DNA of 17,959 nucleotides, taken from Methanoregulaceae archaeon (GTDB taxonomy: Archaea; Halobacteriota; Methanomicrobia; Methanomicrobiales; Methanospirillaceae). The stretch spans positions 1 to 17,959 of the forward strand of contig JALOPT010000010.1 in NCBI GenBank assembly GCA_025453715.1. Direction: 5' to 3'. A program made the translations under genes and the position numbers. Under the pieces are notes generated by a model. That model did not search any database, was not told where the DNA came from, and saw nothing but the letters and a program-made list of their open reading frames with translations. This document shows positions 1-8,062 of this stretch, in pieces; position 1 is the stretch's first letter; each line of letters starts with the position of its first letter.

Positions 1-919
1 CGGTAATCGCGGAACCGAGCAGCAGTACCAGCACGTATACCGTTCCTGCGATGGTGATAAAAATTGCCCCCTGTGTTAACCGGAATAACCATGAAGGTAA
101 CCGGAACCCGGATGGATGAAATGCTCTTTCCCATGCAACGTTCTGAAATGCCCGCTTCATGTGGTACTGTGAGAAATACACCCCGGCACCAGCGATGATT
201 ACCAGCGGCAATGCGAGAAGAAACGCATGGGCTGCCTGGTGGTCTGCACTGTATTGTGCGAATATCTCAAGGGAGTAGACATTTATCGAACATAACGAAG
301 GGACTGTATAATCGAGCATGCTGAAAATGAATACGAGCCCGGAACCTGCGAGGATCAGTGGGGCCGCCATTGGAAGGACAATACGGCGGTATACCGTAAT
401 ATCAGGTGCAGATACTCTCCCCGCTTCGATCTTTTCTGATTCAACAAGTCGGAGGCCGATAAACGAAAAGAGGGTGAGAAGGGGGAGGTACATCATCACC
501 TGGACGCCCCATGCGGAGAACCACCCGGTAAGCGGGAACAGGTATGACCATGAAAAATAATACAGGGTTGATGGTACCGGGATAAAAACCAGGAGTGCCC
601 AGGGCAGATATCCTCCCATGGCACGGGCATTATTCCAGAGCCAGGTCCCGGCAAGGACACCAATGGCCGTTGCAGAGATGGTCACAGTTATGGCGAGAAA
701 AACGCTGTTTACCAGGAGGCCGAGTACCCTCCCCGACGGAACGATGAAGCTGGCAGACGGTACCGGCTCGTTGATAATAAAAAGTGCCGTATTGATGAGA
801 AGCGGGGCAAGAGGTATGATAATTATTGCAATAAACAGGAAAAGGAAGAGATAATGCAGGTAACCCGGGTAACCCGTCCGGATTACTGCATTCCATCGTG
901 CTGTCTTCTGACCACTCAT
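1..919 (-). CDS. Iron(III)-type ABC transporter permease (3' end cut by window edge)
   Basis: The frame opens with an ATG at 919 and stays open to position 1, giving at least 306 residues; the C-terminus lies outside the window. The product would be the inner-membrane permease of a binding-protein-dependent importer. Hydrophobic segments recur along its length, the first at about residues 24-45. Near residues 195-225 there is a classic EAA-type loop (EAGRVSAPDITVYRRIVLP), which contacts the ATPase in this family. A further hydrophobic stretch appears at the left edge after a polar linker, consistent with the long, two-unit FbpB/AfuB-type permeases. It starts 5 bp after the stop of the binding-protein gene, so the two are co-transcribed. 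There is no good SD; translation may be coupled. The family assignment is strong; iron specificity rests on the neighbour. Confidence 0.85.
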   Translation of the reverse strand, partial: MSGQKTARWNAVIRTGYPGYLHYLFLFLFIAIIIIPLAPLLINTALFIINEPVPSASFIVPSGRVLGLLVNSVFLAITVTISATAIGVLAGTWLWNNARAMGGYLPWALLVFIPVPSTLYYFSWSYLFPLTGWFSAWGVQVMMYLPLLTLFSFIGLRLVESEKIEAGRVSAPDITVYRRIVLPMAAPLILAGSGLVFIFSMLDYTVPSLCSINVYSLEIFAQYSADHQAAHAFLLALPLVIIAGAGVYFSQYHMKRAFQNVAWERAFHPSGFRLPSWLFRLTQGAIFITIAGTVYVLVLLLGSAIT

Positions 920-924
920 GCAAG

Positions 925-1980
925 TTACCGGAGGAAGATATCGGCAAGTTCCGAACGCGACTGGTTGTTTTGTGCTGCAACCCCTGTCATCGAGATATTC
1001 ATGCCCCGGACCCCTGATACGTTCAGGCACCCCTGTTCTTCGCCAACGGGCCTAACGGGGAGCTGGACCCAGCGGCTTTTCATAAGGTCATTCTCGACTT
1101 CCTGGCTGAGCAGGTAATCAATGAATGCCTTACCCTCCGATGGATTGGGGCCCCCGGCAACGAGGGCAACGGTATTTGGTATAATGAAGGTACCAATCCC
1201 GTCTATGCCCTGGTCAGGGAAGATCACCCTGACCGGTGACCCCCTCGCGATTGCCTCGCAGGAATCGTCAGTATCGGTCATTCCCATGTATAAGTCCCCT
1301 TTTTCAACGAGGTCCCTGACGACGGCATTACCGTCAACAACCCGTACCCCTTTCTTCTTCAGGCCCTCGTAATAAGCCCTTGCTTCCCCGGGACCAAGAT
1401 ATGCATAGAGTGCAGATGCATGGGTTGCCGTGGTACCAAACATCGGGTTGGCAATACCGATCCGGTCTCCCGGTATACTGCTGTTTGGCAGTTGAAATAT
1501 TGAGTCCGGTACCTGGTTCTCATTAATATACCTCGTATTGATCAGGATAACCCTGGCCCTTCCGCCAAGCCCGGTCCAGTACCAGTCCCTGTCATGGTAA
1601 CGGCCGGGTGTTTTGTCCTGGTCTGCAGGCACGTAAGGGGCCAGTACCCCTTCCTTTTTGAGGTCGAGTGTCTGGGCAAATTCCCCGCTCCAGAATACGT
1701 CTGCACGTGGGTTTGTCTTTTCGGCGATAAGCCTGTTCACGAGGCCCGTAGTCTTGGCAGCTTCCACATCGTAAACCGGTCGGACCCTGATACCTGTGCG
1801 GCTCTCATATTTTGCAAATACGGGCTCTGAATACACCTGGTCGACAGATGTATACACGATCACTTCCTTTTGCGCCTTGGGGGAAGGAGTCATGGTACAG
1901 CCTGCCATGATGCAGGCGATAAGAATAACAGCTCCGATGAAAATGGCCCTAAGCGCGGTAGTCGTAATAATCAGCTTCAT
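925..1980 (-). CDS. ABC transporter substrate-binding lipoprotein, iron(III) type (FbpA/AfuA-like)
   Basis: This 351-residue protein is the extracytoplasmic solute-binding component of the importer. It has a hydrophobic N-terminus ending in a lipobox (CIMAGC, lipidated Cys28), then a Thr/Ser/Pro/Lys linker. The mature part opens with VIVYTSVDQVYSEPVF, typical of family-1 iron-binding proteins, followed by ADVFWSGEF and the WYWTGLGGRARVILINTR stretch seen in FbpA/FutA-like proteins. The ATG at 1980 is preceded by a good archaeal SD (GGTGAG on the minus strand, 1987-1992, six bases from the start). It is first in the operon with the permease; the ATPase gene is not in the window. The substrate could also be another oxyanion-coordinated metal or a phosphonate-like ligand, but the family is firm. 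Confidence 0.88.
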   Translation of the reverse strand: MKLIITTTALRAIFIGAVILIACIMAGCTMTPSPKAQKEVIVYTSVDQVYSEPVFAKYESRTGIRVRPVYDVEAAKTTGLVNRLIAEKTNPRADVFWSGEFAQTLDLKKEGVLAPYVPADQDKTPGRYHDRDWYWTGLGGRARVILINTRYINENQVPDSIFQLPNSSIPGDRIGIANPMFGTTATHASALYAYLGPGEARAYYEGLKKKGVRVVDGNAVVRDLVEKGDLYMGMTDTDDSCEAIARGSPVRVIFPDQGIDGIGTFIIPNTVALVAGGPNPSEGKAFIDYLLSQEVENDLMKSRWVQLPVRPVGEEQGCLNVSGVRGMNISMTGVAAQNNQSRSELADIFLR

Positions 1981-2044
1981 GGGGAACTCACCGTTTTGGT
2001 CCGGGAATCTTCCGGGATACTGCCTGTTTTCCTCTCAACCCGAA

Positions 2045-2052
2045 ATACTAAA
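2045..2052 (-). promoter_or_regulatory. Possible TATA box for the iron-importer operon
   Basis: On the minus strand the sequence TTTAGTAT lies about 65-72 bases upstream of the ATG at 1980. Transcription starting about 25 bases further on would give a leader of roughly 40 bases that carries the GGTGAG SD. The match to an archaeal TATA box is only fair. Confidence 0.3.
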
Positions 2053-2151
2053 GCGCAAACCATTTTTGTAACCCCAGATACATCCTGTGGTACGTGATTT
2101 CTCTGCAGCCGGCTATAAACAGGCCTGTACATAAACGTAACGACGTGATTA

Positions 2152-2171
2152 TTTAAGTTTTAATACTTGAA
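2152..2171. repeat. Imperfect inverted repeat, possible operator
   Basis: TTTAAGT (2152-2158) and ACTTGAA (2165-2171) are complementary at six of seven positions and separated by six bases. The site lies in the divergent region between the iron importer and the 2411-8841 operon. Size and symmetry suit a small dimeric regulator, but the sequence is AT-rich and could arise by chance. Confidence 0.25.
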
Positions 2172-2178
2172 CCCGGGA

Positions 2179-2247
2179 ATGGCCCGTGTAGTAAGAAACC
2201 AGAATAAATCTGGAAATTACTGCCCGGGATGCAGTATTACCCAATAA
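2179..2247 (+). CDS. Possible 22-residue micro-ORF with a CxxC motif
   Basis: An ATG at 2179 opens a short frame (MARVVRNQNKSGNYCPGCS...) that stops at 2245-2247. The Cys-Pro-Gly-Cys knuckle is identical to those in the zinc-ribbon proteins further along the window. An AT-rich TATA-like stretch (about 2149-2165) sits at a distance that would allow leaderless translation. Nothing else supports it, and a frame this short can arise by chance. It may be a zinc-ribbon remnant or noise. Confidence 0.15.
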   Translation: MARVVRNQNKSGNYCPGCSITQ

Positions 2248-2372
2248 TTCCTTTAAATCCTGAAAAATGGTTTGATTCCATGATCAATTAAACGTGAGAA
2301 CGATTTGACCGGCTATGAATCAAGTCCCCCGGATATTATCCGAAATGTTAAGTACCGGCGTGTTTAATTCCA

Positions 2373-2389
2373 CTAATTAATAATTAATC
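2373..2389 (+). promoter_or_regulatory. Candidate TATA region for the 2411-8841 operon
   Basis: An AT-only stretch (TAATTAATAATTAAT within 2373-2389) lies about 25-35 bases before the ATG at 2411. Initiation at the usual archaeal spacing would give a transcript with almost no leader. That agrees with the lack of a convincing SD in front of this first gene of the operon. Confidence 0.4.
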
Positions 2390-2410
2390 TCAACTGTTGG
2401 GGTTTTGAAC

Positions 2411-3718
2411 ATGAATTTCCAGGAGGCAGAAAAAAAAGCATCCCTTCTACAGGACCAGTTGAAGAGGGGGCAGATCACCCGCGAGCAGTACATCTCCTCT
2501 GTGAACGGGCTCAGGGTAACTGATTCGCAGGGAAGATGGTGGCAACCGGACCCGTCCGGGCCTGGTTGGCTGTTCTGGGACGGATCGGCCTGGCAGAAAG
2601 GTAATCCGCCTGTGCAGATGCCGGCTCAGGCCCGGGCCGGTGGTGGTGGGGCAGCATCCGGCAGTGTCTCTGAGTTCCGGGACCAGATGATTGACTTTAA
2701 GACGTTCCGGCAGATCAGTAAGGACCTCCCCCTGGCCCAAAGGCCGCAGAAATGGTGGGATTTCTTCTCGATCCTTGGTGGTGTGATCGGGGCAGTAATC
2801 TGGTTTTTTTACTCGATCGAAGATATTGACCTCATTACCCCCCTGATCATCATAGCCCTTCCCGTTCTGCTCGTTATGTTCAGGAAAAACATCGACGGCT
2901 TCCTGCAGCCGCTCCAGGCCACCCGTAAGAAAATACCTGTAATGATTCTGGTGGGAATCAGCATCGCCCTCCCGTTCCTGACCGCATTTATTTTTTATAA
3001 TGTATTTGGGATCTCCGAGTATTCACTGATCCGGGTGAATATGATCATCGGGGTCCTGGCAGGCTATGCGCTTATAAGGAACCCCGAGCCCTCAACAGGT
3101 GTCCCGAAATTCTCCGGTAAAGGGTTGCCGGTCCTGGCCCTTCTCCTCTTCACCTGCATGATGGTAGGTACCGTTGTGGCCGATGACTGTGCAAGAGACC
3201 CGTTCAGGGCAGAGGACTGTCTCCGGACCGGGGGATTTGCTGAAACTATTGCAGGTGTGGCGACCGTTGCAGTGGTTGTTCTCGTGAACGGTGCCGAGGT
3301 GGTGAGGACCATATACAAGACCCCGAAAACATCAGAGGACCAGGAGGACAAGGTATTCACGGTTGTCGTATCAACGCGTGATCCAGCTGGAAATACCTCC
3401 ACCACCCTCGACATGGTCAATTCACCGAGCATCTTTTTCTATGCCCATTGTGAGGAGGTCGGCAAGGGAAGGTTCCCGAGTGGTGATGATACCATACGGT
3501 TTGCACTCCAGTCAGCCCATACATTCATTACCCTGACAGACCTGGGCATGAAACAGGGAGAGCGTTGTGCCCAGGTGACTTTTAAGGACCCGCAACCTGA
3601 GGGGGACTTACCAGATACAGCGGATGTGATGGTATCGGCAGGAATCGGTCAGAACACGATCCCTGTAACAGTGACGCTGTCGCTGAAAGGCGGGATGTAT
3701 GAATTAGAGGTATACTAA
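2411..3718 (+). CDS. Multi-TM protein with SHOCT-like and Trp-rich N-terminal module, beta-rich C-terminus
   Basis: This 435-residue product opens the five-gene operon. Residues 1-35 form a short amphipathic helical unit (LLQDQLKRGQITREQYISSV) resembling SHOCT-type oligomerisation motifs. It is followed by the aromatic module WWQPDPSGPGWLFWDGSAW (43-61) and a Gly/Ala/Pro linker. Hydrophobic segments lie at about 117-135, 141-157, 175-197, 206-222, 237-257 and 276-293. The loop between the last two carries DDCARDPFRAEDC, two cysteines that could form an extracellular disulphide. Residues about 315-435 are predicted beta-rich and soluble. The ATG at 2411 is preferred over an in-frame TTG at 2405 because its spacing from the upstream AT-rich promoter is good. 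Its stop overlaps the next ATG (TAATG). I do not recognise a named family for the whole protein; the function is unknown. Confidence 0.75.
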   Translation: MNFQEAEKKASLLQDQLKRGQITREQYISSVNGLRVTDSQGRWWQPDPSGPGWLFWDGSAWQKGNPPVQMPAQARAGGGGAASGSVSEFRDQMIDFKTFRQISKDLPLAQRPQKWWDFFSILGGVIGAVIWFFYSIEDIDLITPLIIIALPVLLVMFRKNIDGFLQPLQATRKKIPVMILVGISIALPFLTAFIFYNVFGISEYSLIRVNMIIGVLAGYALIRNPEPSTGVPKFSGKGLPVLALLLFTCMMVGTVVADDCARDPFRAEDCLRTGGFAETIAGVATVAVVVLVNGAEVVRTIYKTPKTSEDQEDKVFTVVVSTRDPAGNTSTTLDMVNSPSIFFYAHCEEVGKGRFPSGDDTIRFALQSAHTFITLTDLGMKQGERCAQVTFKDPQPEGDLPDTADVMVSAGIGQNTIPVTVTLSLKGGMYELEVY

Positions 3719-5220
3719 TGGCAGGCGCCGGGATCAGTAAAGAAATACGGTGGACGGGAAAGCAATGGTTATGTGAACCATTCATTATCGAACTATTTTT
3801 TGGGAAAGGAAAAAACCGGATTCCCGTGGACATAGACCCCGAATCGGTCGTGATTTCTGATACAAAGGACTGGCTCGAAATAGGCAACGAAGGAAAACTG
3901 ATCAAGGGGGAAGGAAAGGTATGGAAGGTCCCCATCAAGGTAAAAGATAGTAAAACCAAGGAGATCATCCCCCCCGGGGCTGTCAGGACGAAATATACAC
4001 CACCCGTGGTAGTTATCGGTAAAATACCAGATATAAAGAAATTCCCCCCTCCGATAAAACAGCTGTCAACCACACTTACGGTCGTTGCAGATGCCAAAGA
4101 TACACGAAGTGCCGGTGCAGACGCCATCGCTTCCGCCGCAGTAGCAGGGGCAGGCTTACCCCCGGGGCTTGGTAAGACAGTTTCCGGGACCATGCGGAAA
4201 ATATCTGCCGGGCCACCGGTCGATTATATTGTCAAGCCTCCGACTCCTCTATGGGATCTGGAACAGGAGGAACCTCTCCCCTTATGTGGGACATTATCGG
4301 GAAAAACGCCGGAACAGAAGTTGAAATTAAAACTGGACCCCCTGCCGGAAGGATGGAGTAACAACCTGAAAATCAATATTGCCCTTCCGGATGAGGCCTC
4401 GAAAAATCTGGGCCTCCTTTTAGTTCATGAGCCTGAAAAAACCCCGGATACCACGAACGAAGGGATTCCTGAAACGATTTCAGTAAATCTAAAATTATCA
4501 AATTCCATATGCTCGATGAAAAAAGTGCGGGAGATTTCAAAGGGACAGAGACCATTTTATCTCCCGCTCTATGTTTCTTCAAGAAATGAATATGTCGGTG
4601 GTCCGTATCAGGAACTTTCAGTTGATCTTCTCCCCATGGAGATATGCCTCTACATCAACGAGGTGCCTGAAGGTGATTTTAAATGGGATGATGATAATCC
4701 TGTCAGGGTTATCAGGAAAGGCACTACAGGCATTCCGAAAAAATCCCAGATCCCACTCAGCCTGCACCATTCGCTGGAGTGTATCCCTGGTGTGAACTGG
4801 ACATTTAATGAAAAATCTGATCTTGATGATAAGTTTTCAGACCCCTCTGATCCGAAAACCCGGTATATTGCACCATCTGATGAGATCTGGTCGGAAGAAA
4901 ACAAACCCAAGAAAAGACCGTTTCTCTGTATTGTCGGGGAAGGAAAAAAAGAAAAAAAAGTGGCCAAAGTAAAAGAGGAACTTTATACAACTGCCGTCCT
5001 GAAATCCAAAATTGAATTGAAAGGGCCCCTGGGTATTGCCCTGGTCAGGATTAAAATCAGTCCTTCAAATCTACCCAAAAAAGAAGAAAATAAGTTGGAC
5101 CTTGTTTCTACAGACATCCTGGATCTTTTCCATAGAAAATTCATCCTTAAAGTGGATCTTCAGAAAGTCATGGATACGAAAGAGGTTGCACAAGGATACG
5201 GAGGGGATCATGATGCCTGA
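3718..5220 (+). CDS. Unrecognised 500-residue beta-rich protein
   Basis: The frame starts at the ATG that overlaps the previous stop by one base (TAATG). It ends inside the start of the next gene (8 bases shared with 5213), so it is translationally coupled on both sides. No signal peptide or transmembrane helix is visible, so the product is probably cytoplasmic or carried by a partner. The N-terminal 100 residues look like a beta-sandwich. A small-residue stretch at about 131-152 (SAGADAIASAAVAGAGLPPG) could be a helix or flexible linker. The rest alternates beta-strand-like segments with a lysine-rich patch (GEGKKEKKVAKVKEE). I find no catalytic motif and do not recognise a family. Context suggests a structural or accessory partner of the adjacent phospholipase-fold protein. 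Confidence 0.72.
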   Translation: MAGAGISKEIRWTGKQWLCEPFIIELFFGKGKNRIPVDIDPESVVISDTKDWLEIGNEGKLIKGEGKVWKVPIKVKDSKTKEIIPPGAVRTKYTPPVVVIGKIPDIKKFPPPIKQLSTTLTVVADAKDTRSAGADAIASAAVAGAGLPPGLGKTVSGTMRKISAGPPVDYIVKPPTPLWDLEQEEPLPLCGTLSGKTPEQKLKLKLDPLPEGWSNNLKINIALPDEASKNLGLLLVHEPEKTPDTTNEGIPETISVNLKLSNSICSMKKVREISKGQRPFYLPLYVSSRNEYVGGPYQELSVDLLPMEICLYINEVPEGDFKWDDDNPVRVIRKGTTGIPKKSQIPLSLHHSLECIPGVNWTFNEKSDLDDKFSDPSDPKTRYIAPSDEIWSEENKPKKRPFLCIVGEGKKEKKVAKVKEELYTTAVLKSKIELKGPLGIALVRIKISPSNLPKKEENKLDLVSTDILDLFHRKFILKVDLQKVMDTKEVAQGYGGDHDA

Positions 5221-7705
5221 ATTGCTAATCCTGATCATGGTATCGTGTACAGGACTTTTCATTCTTGGTTTATTTGTCACCCGCCGTATACGGTATATTC
5301 CGGAAGTTAAAGCCTGGAACCCGAACTCGCATGATAAAATAACTTCCTATGCGATTGATATTCTTGGGAAGGCCGAATTACCGACCCTCTTTGGATGGGT
5401 CGTGAAAAACGCTTCTCTCCAGGCCGGGTCTTCACAAAACGAGTATTTCAAAAAAAATGTCTGGTGTGAGCTCCGAAGAGGGTCCGTCGATGAAGACATG
5501 AGTTCTGATTTATGGACAAAGTGGCTTGAAAAAGTGGGATGGCTGGTCGATGTACTATCCGATCCCACCAAAGAAGGTTCTGTCGTAAATGAACAGACCT
5601 TTGAGGGGACGAATGGAGCGTATCACTTTTATTACTGGAATGGAAACATCGGCCTGAGTGACAAGACCCAGCTGGCAGACAATATTGTAAAACCCGTCCT
5701 CGGAGAATCACGGGACCAGATGCCCTCTGCATTGGACAGGGCGGTTGAAAAAGGGTCGGCAGAAGATTGGTTTTTCGATAAGGAGAAAAGGAATTACACG
5801 ATTGATAACTCAGTATCGTACTGGGAACTTGGCTACTACCACCTGACATTTTATTCCCTGGGGCGGGTCCTCCACCTCCTCCAGGATATGGCAGTCCCTG
5901 CCCATGTCCGGAACGACAGCCATGGAAACATGCTGGACGACCATCCTGAACCGCTCGAATACTATGCGGACCATATGGACCTGGAACCTTTCGGTCGTGG
6001 CCGGGCACCAAATGTTGACCGGTGGTCCTATGAACCCAACAGGAATTACCTGGACCACGTTAGCTTTTCCCCGAACCCGAAAATCCATTCACAGGCATTA
6101 ACAACCCTGGATACGCTTTCAAAACAAGTATTTCCCGCTGATAATTTTATTTCAGGATTTAAAGCATTATTTTCTGATCTGGCCTCACTCACGTATTCAA
6201 AATGTTACAGTTTTGGAACCATTCCATGGAACATGGATTCACATAACCCGGCGAATCCCGCGGAAAGCCCGTGGTGCCCGGAAGACATTCTCCCTGAAAA
6301 GAATACTAAGTGCCAGGTCAATACCGGTGCCTTGTGCGATGTCCTTAACCTGCTGCATAATGAAGCAAAGATTCTGAAAAACACTCTTTCGATTCACCAT
6401 TTAGTGCTACCTGACTTAAAACTGGACAGCAAATCATCCAGCCAGGCAGTTCTTGAGTTCCTGAATAAACTGGAACAGGATATCGGACTTATTAATCAGA
6501 ACTGGCTGAATTATGTGCGGATGAATGATCCTGAAAAAAACAAGGATGATTATAACAAACAGACACCGAAAGCGAAAGAACAATTTTTTGAAACAGGAAT
6601 AATCTACAATGATTTTAAAACGAGAATCCAGTATCTTGACATTAACTTGTTAAGAGAAAAATTAAGGGATAACCCGGGCTTTAAAACAGCAATGACAAAA
6701 TGGATAGAAAACTATCCTGACAAAAAATCTTTGCTCATAGTATTTATGCACCCGCCAAATGAAGACTTTGAATCGTTTAAAATCAGGGTGATAGCCGGGT
6801 TCCTGCCCGAAAATTATCTCCATAACTCCCGGCCCGTCTACGTCGACCGGCCACATAATAATGATCTGAGGACCTGGTGGAGGGGATTTCACGGGCCATA
6901 TTGCCTTGTAAATAATAACGACGAGGTTAAACCGAGAAAAGGCCTTGAAGATGAATTTACAGGTCCAGATAATATCATTGCACAACAATATATCCTCAAT
7001 CAGGCAAATGCTATCGCCTGTTCAGCGTTATTATTGAAAAACTGGTTTGAATATTATTGTTCCCGGTTTCACCGCGGGGTTGGATTATGGATCAATAAAG
7101 ATGCCCAAACTCCATCATCGGCTGGAGAATCAGGCCCGGTTGATAATACCGTCCAACAGGTCATTGAAAATGACAATAAACTCGAACCAAAAATACCCTC
7201 GGTTTTTTCCCTTGGGATTATAAACCACCTTCCGATTGAGATCGACCTCGATGTGGAAATCACCCTTACGAATATTGAAGGGGTATCAAAGGAGGATGCA
7301 AAAGATCAGGCCCTTATATTTTCAGATATTTCCAAATTCGACTTTGCACAAGGGAAAAATGAAAAAACCGAATCATTAAAAGAACTCGCAGATACCGAAC
7401 TAACCCTGGACCATCCCGTTTTAAAATTCCATATTACGAAAGTCCCTCCATATAACAGCTCCACCCTGAAAAGCCAACCCATACCCATGCACGGGAGTGA
7501 TGACATCCCGGAAGATATGGGCGGCATATTATGGGAACAGGAACCTTCAAAACTCGGAAAAGGTATCCTGAGCAATCCTGGGGCCCCCTTTGAAGAACAG
7601 TCCTTTGAGTCATCAGGTAACAGCAAGATAAAGCAGCCTGACTCAGTTGTCCTCCGGTTTGAATTTGGTGATGATAAGAAAAATGTCCCGGGGGATTCGA
7701 GTTAG
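5213..7705 (+). CDS. Membrane-anchored zinc-dependent phospholipase C/P1 nuclease-fold protein
   Basis: This 830-residue product has an N-terminal hydrophobic anchor (residues 2-22), then Arg-Arg, placing the rest outside if it inserts like a signal anchor. From residue 35 it shows the helical zinc-phospholipase C/S1-P1 nuclease pattern: Trp35 and His40 (AWNPNSHDKIT), His138 (AYHFYYWNGNIGL) and the core motif LHLLQDMAVPAHVRND. The core motif has His221, Asp225 and His231; PEPLEYY follows, with Glu249 a likely further ligand. A helix near residues 590-625 resembles the end of the domain; beyond it lies a beta-rich tail of about 190 residues. The start at 5213 is chosen over 5210 and over further upstream in-frame codons because GGAGGGG (5200-5206) is correctly spaced. 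The substrate (phospholipid, nucleic acid or other phosphoester) cannot be told from sequence. The second half is noticeably AT-rich. Confidence 0.78.
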   Translation: MPELLILIMVSCTGLFILGLFVTRRIRYIPEVKAWNPNSHDKITSYAIDILGKAELPTLFGWVVKNASLQAGSSQNEYFKKNVWCELRRGSVDEDMSSDLWTKWLEKVGWLVDVLSDPTKEGSVVNEQTFEGTNGAYHFYYWNGNIGLSDKTQLADNIVKPVLGESRDQMPSALDRAVEKGSAEDWFFDKEKRNYTIDNSVSYWELGYYHLTFYSLGRVLHLLQDMAVPAHVRNDSHGNMLDDHPEPLEYYADHMDLEPFGRGRAPNVDRWSYEPNRNYLDHVSFSPNPKIHSQALTTLDTLSKQVFPADNFISGFKALFSDLASLTYSKCYSFGTIPWNMDSHNPANPAESPWCPEDILPEKNTKCQVNTGALCDVLNLLHNEAKILKNTLSIHHLVLPDLKLDSKSSSQAVLEFLNKLEQDIGLINQNWLNYVRMNDPEKNKDDYNKQTPKAKEQFFETGIIYNDFKTRIQYLDINLLREKLRDNPGFKTAMTKWIENYPDKKSLLIVFMHPPNEDFESFKIRVIAGFLPENYLHNSRPVYVDRPHNNDLRTWWRGFHGPYCLVNNNDEVKPRKGLEDEFTGPDNIIAQQYILNQANAIACSALLLKNWFEYYCSRFHRGVGLWINKDAQTPSSAGESGPVDNTVQQVIENDNKLEPKIPSVFSLGIINHLPIEIDLDVEITLTNIEGVSKEDAKDQALIFSDISKFDFAQGKNEKTESLKELADTELTLDHPVLKFHITKVPPYNSSTLKSQPIPMHGSDDIPEDMGGILWEQEPSKLGKGILSNPGAPFEEQSFESSGNSKIKQPDSVVLRFEFGDDKKNVPGDSS

Positions 7706-8062
7706 ATGGTCCTGAACCAGAATGATACTCAGAAATATCCCCTCATTATTTCGATAATTCATGGCGATAGTATGTTCCCAGTGTTTCACGATGGTGATCT
7801 GGTTATTGCACGAAAGTGTAATGCCATAAAATTGGGAGATGTGGTGATATTCAGGGAGCCAATGACTAATTTCTTTGTAATTCACCGGGTAATCCGGAAT
7901 AAAAACCATAGAATTACCACAAGAGGTGATGCAAACCTCACCCAAGATCCAAATCCTGTTGAACAAGACAAGATTTTCGGGAAGGTATGTATGAGAATCC
8001 CCAAGATTGGGATCTTGATTCGAATAATTCAAAGGTGGTGTGGTCATTTATGTCTGAGATGA
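7706..8062 (+). CDS. Signal peptidase I-like serine protease, archaeal/ER (S26B) type, no TM segment
   Basis: This 118-residue protein begins immediately after the previous stop codon. Three S26B boxes are visible in order: HGDSMFPVFHDGDLVIARK with nucleophile Ser22, GDVVIFREP...VIHRVI with His60 in place of the bacterial lysine, and TTRGDANLTQD with Asp75 and Asp81. The family normally has a membrane anchor before the serine box. Here only about 18 mostly polar residues precede it, and the C-terminus (IPKIGILIRII) is amphipathic rather than a full helix. It is therefore either peripheral or held by a partner. Its position in the operon suggests it processes a protein encoded there, which is inference. 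A LexA/UmuD (S24) origin is less likely because those use a Ser/Lys pair. Confidence 0.8.
   Translation: MVLNQNDTQKYPLIISIIHGDSMFPVFHDGDLVIARKCNAIKLGDVVIFREPMTNFFVIHRVIRNKNHRITTRGDANLTQDPNPVEQDKIFGKVCMRIPKIGILIRIIQRWCGHLCLR

Noticed and set aside
630..980. 116-codon minus-strand frame across the start of the permease gene
   Set aside because: It is out of frame with the permease, which has clear TM segments and an EAA loop; it overlaps the end of the binding-protein gene without a plausible start.
3582..4193. 203-codon open frame on the minus strand
   Set aside because: It lies across two well-supported overlapping plus-strand genes; its composition (Ser/Pro/Leu-rich, no motif) is that of an antisense shadow.
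5448..6011. 187-codon minus-strand open frame
   Set aside because: It is antisense to the conserved zinc-ligand region of the phospholipase-fold gene and shows no recognisable domain or SD.
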